Assembly: GCA_027489835.1 (NCBI GenBank)
Contig: JAIXZF010000293.1
Coordinates: 1-6,140 of the forward strand
DNA length: 6,140 bases
Source of the DNA: Hyphomicrobiales bacterium
Lineage (GTDB): Bacteria > Pseudomonadota > Alphaproteobacteria > Rhizobiales > Beijerinckiaceae
Reading direction: 5' to 3'
Shown: in pieces, positions 5,076 through 6,140 of the stretch
Layout of the letters: every line of letters begins with the position of its first letter
How positions within the stretch are numbered: the first letter of the stretch is position 1
The notes under the pieces: model-generated
What the model saw: only the letters and a program-made list of their open reading frames with translations
Told to the model about the DNA's origin: nothing
The model's database searches: none
Program-made: the position numbers and the translations under genes

Positions 5076-5106
5076 CGTCGCGGGTGGCTTCGAGCGGCCC
5101 GCGACG
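5076..5106 (+). terminator. Strong hairpin after the secreted-protein gene
   Basis: A perfect 9-bp stem (5076-5084 with 5098-5106) can be extended by a G-T pair, one G-G mismatch and three more pairs to a small TCG loop at 5090-5092. It begins 6 nt after the TGA stop. No T-run follows. It is likely a transcription terminator or a 3' mRNA stabiliser. Confidence 0.5.
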
Positions 5107-5127
5107 CGGCCATGATGCGGATGGCCG
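5107..5127 (+). terminator. Second hairpin directly adjoining the first
   Basis: A perfect 7-bp stem, CGGCCAT (5107-5113) with ATGGCCG (5121-5127), encloses a 7-nt loop. It begins at the base after the preceding hairpin ends, so the two could stack. There is no T-run. The rest of the gap to the DM13 gene (5128-5211) shows only the ribosome site of that gene. Confidence 0.4.
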
Positions 5128-5211
5128 ACCCGGCCGTCCCGCCGCCGGGCGCCGTTGGTAACGTTTCGCGGTCCGGCACGAACAAAGGCGAAATCCCTTC
5201 AGGAGAACGCC

Positions 5212-5775
5212 ATGAAGATCGTGCTGACCGCGCTGGTGTCTGCCACTGCCGGTTTCGTCGCTGGCGCTGGCGCCATGCTCATCGCCTTTCCCTTCCTCTT
5301 TCCGCCGCCCCCGGCCAATGACCCCCTCCCGGCGTCGATCTTCCTCCAGCAGGCGGCTCCCATCGTGAAGGCGTCATCGGCGGCAGGGCCGGCGAACCGG
5401 CTCACGCAGGGCCGGTTCTCGAGTGAATCGCCCGGGCGCGATGCACTGCATTGGGCTGACGGACAGGTCGGCATCTACCGCAGCGGCGACCGCGCGGTGC
5501 TCAGGCTCGAAGGCGACTTCGCGGCAGGCCCCGGACCCAGCCTCGTTATCTACCTCAACACGAAGGCGGTCGGCGACGAGGCCGATTTCCTCGGTGATGT
5601 CGACCGCAGGCAGGTGGCCGCGCTCCGCTCCTTCAAGGGCGCGCAGAACTACGTCCTGCCGGCCGGCATCGATCTCACGCGGTTCCAGTCCGTGACCATC
5701 TGGTGCGAGCGCTTCAGCCAGTTCATCGGCAACGCCGAGCTGCCGAAGGGCCTCGGTCTGACGCCGGGGGCGTGA
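5212..5775 (+). CDS. Membrane-anchored DM13-domain protein
   Basis: The 187-residue protein has an N-terminal hydrophobic segment (about 3-30). Four prolines follow and there is no good cleavage site, so it is probably an uncleaved anchor with the rest in the periplasm. After a variable linker, the DM13 domain (PF10517) spans about 67-177. It is recognised by GRFSSES...ALHWADGQVGIYR (67-90), LRLEGDFAAGPGPSLVIYLN (97-116), the Lys/Gly-rich SFKGAQNYVLP (140-150) and SVTIWCERFSQFIGNAEL (160-177) with the family's single conserved Cys (C165). DM13 is related to DOMON-type domains and has been proposed to take part in electron transfer or redox sensing; this is unproven here. AGGAG (5201-5205) lies 6 nt before the ATG, which makes upstream in-frame starts unlikely. 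The gene converges on leuC and ends in a shared hairpin. Confidence 0.9.
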   Translation: MKIVLTALVSATAGFVAGAGAMLIAFPFLFPPPPANDPLPASIFLQQAAPIVKASSAAGPANRLTQGRFSSESPGRDALHWADGQVGIYRSGDRAVLRLEGDFAAGPGPSLVIYLNTKAVGDEADFLGDVDRRQVAALRSFKGAQNYVLPAGIDLTRFQSVTIWCERFSQFIGNAELPKGLGLTPGA

Positions 5776-5794
5776 GGCCCGCAGGCCCGCCCCC
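5766..5794. terminator. Shared hairpin between the DM13 gene and leuC, enclosing a stop codon
   Basis: GGGGGCG (5766-5772) pairs with CGCCCCC (5788-5794), and GGCC (5776-5779) pairs with GGCC (5784-5787) around a CGCA loop. The only unpaired bases in the stem are TGA (5773-5775), the stop codon of the DM13 gene, as a bulge. The hairpin sits 8 nt from the leuC stop and could end transcription from both sides. No T-run follows on either strand. Confidence 0.55.
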
Positions 5795-5802
5795 AAGCTC
5801 CT

Positions 5803-6140
5803 TCAGCCCATCGTCCTCACATCGACGAAGCGTCCCGCCAGCGCGGCGGCTGCCGCCATCTCGGGCGAGACGAGGTGCGTACGGCCCTTGAAGCCCTGCC
5901 GGCCCTCGAAGTTGCGGTTCGAGGTCGAGGCGGCGCGCTGCCCCGGCTTGAGCTGGTCCGGGTTCATGCCCAGGCACATCGAGCAGCCGGGCTCGCGCCA
6001 TTCGAAGCCGGCGGCCTTGAAGATCACGTCGAGCCCCTCGGCCTCCGCCTGCTCCTTCACCAGCCCCGAACCGGGGACGATCATGCCGTAGGCCAGGCGG
6101 CCGTGCAGCTTGCGGCCCTCGACGATCTTCGCCACGGCCC
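5803..6140 (-). CDS. leuC: 3-isopropylmalate dehydratase large subunit, C-terminal part (partial)
   Basis: The last 111 or so residues of LeuC, open at the right edge; the complete protein is usually near 470 residues. LeuC carries the [4Fe-4S] cluster that catalyses the 2- to 3-isopropylmalate isomerisation, together with LeuD. The visible motifs are VPGSGLVKEQAEAEGLD, FEWREPGCSMCLGMN (its CxxC pair supplies two of the three cluster Cys ligands), STSNRNFEGRQG and THLVSPEMAAAAA, ending GRFVDVRTMG. The frame is intact. The third cluster Cys and the promoter lie outside the window. The gene is followed by a hairpin and then the convergent DM13 gene, so it does not read directly into leuD. Confidence 0.97.
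   Translation of the reverse strand, partial: AVAKIVEGRKLHGRLAYGMIVPGSGLVKEQAEAEGLDVIFKAAGFEWREPGCSMCLGMNPDQLKPGQRAASTSNRNFEGRQGFKGRTHLVSPEMAAAAALAGRFVDVRTMG

Noticed and set aside
4571..5161. 196-codon plus-strand frame across the small membrane and secreted genes
   Set aside because: It is out of phase with the signal-peptide protein, which has a good ribosome site. The translation is a run of Arg/Pro/Gly.
1..6140. Search for a defence island, mobile element, CRISPR, tRNA or rRNA
   Set aside because: No transposase, integrase, repeat array, cloverleaf or terminal repeats seen. GC content and codon use look even across the window, consistent with ordinary chromosome.

Overview
The window is GC-rich chromosomal DNA with strongly GC-biased third codon positions. 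The genes look alphaproteobacterial, most likely Hyphomicrobiales (Bosea- or Chelatococcus-like). This placement is inferred from protein character and from leuC and leuD being split apart; it was not tested by a search. I see no mobile element, CRISPR array, tRNA, rRNA or phage gene.

Layout from left to right. (1) 1-629, plus strand: the 3' end of a gene whose product has a long proline-rich tail, possibly an extensin-family protein. (2) 630-2848, minus strand, read right to left: leuD, a possible 30-codon linking ORF, a WaaE/KdtX-like family 2 glycosyltransferase and a pteridine-reductase-like SDR. The junctions are tight or overlapping, which suggests one transcript. (3) 2960-3547, plus: a two-helix membrane protein with a PH-like (bPH) C-terminal domain, divergent from leuD. 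(4) 3562-4632, minus: three small genes, namely a CxxC protein, a PF06262-type zinc metallopeptidase and an 86-residue single-helix membrane protein. (5) 4782-5775, plus: a small secreted basic Gly/Arg/Trp-rich protein and a membrane-anchored DM13-domain protein. (6) 5803-6140, minus: the 3' end of leuC, which runs off the right edge.

The clearest pathway link is LeuC plus LeuD, the two subunits of isopropylmalate isomerase in leucine synthesis. Their genes lie on the same strand but are separated by about 3 kb of small genes on both strands, so they are probably transcribed separately. The glycosyltransferase suggests lipopolysaccharide core synthesis, the SDR reduced pterin or folate metabolism, and several other products act in the envelope.

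The notable non-coding structure is a set of strong GC-rich hairpins at gene ends (3548-3572, 5076-5127, 5766-5794). None has a T-run, and two of them contain a stop codon. I found no convincing new multi-gene system. The best leads are the possible linking ORF, the possible leaderless start of the metallopeptidase, the U-less hairpins and the Asp-for-Ser SDR active site.
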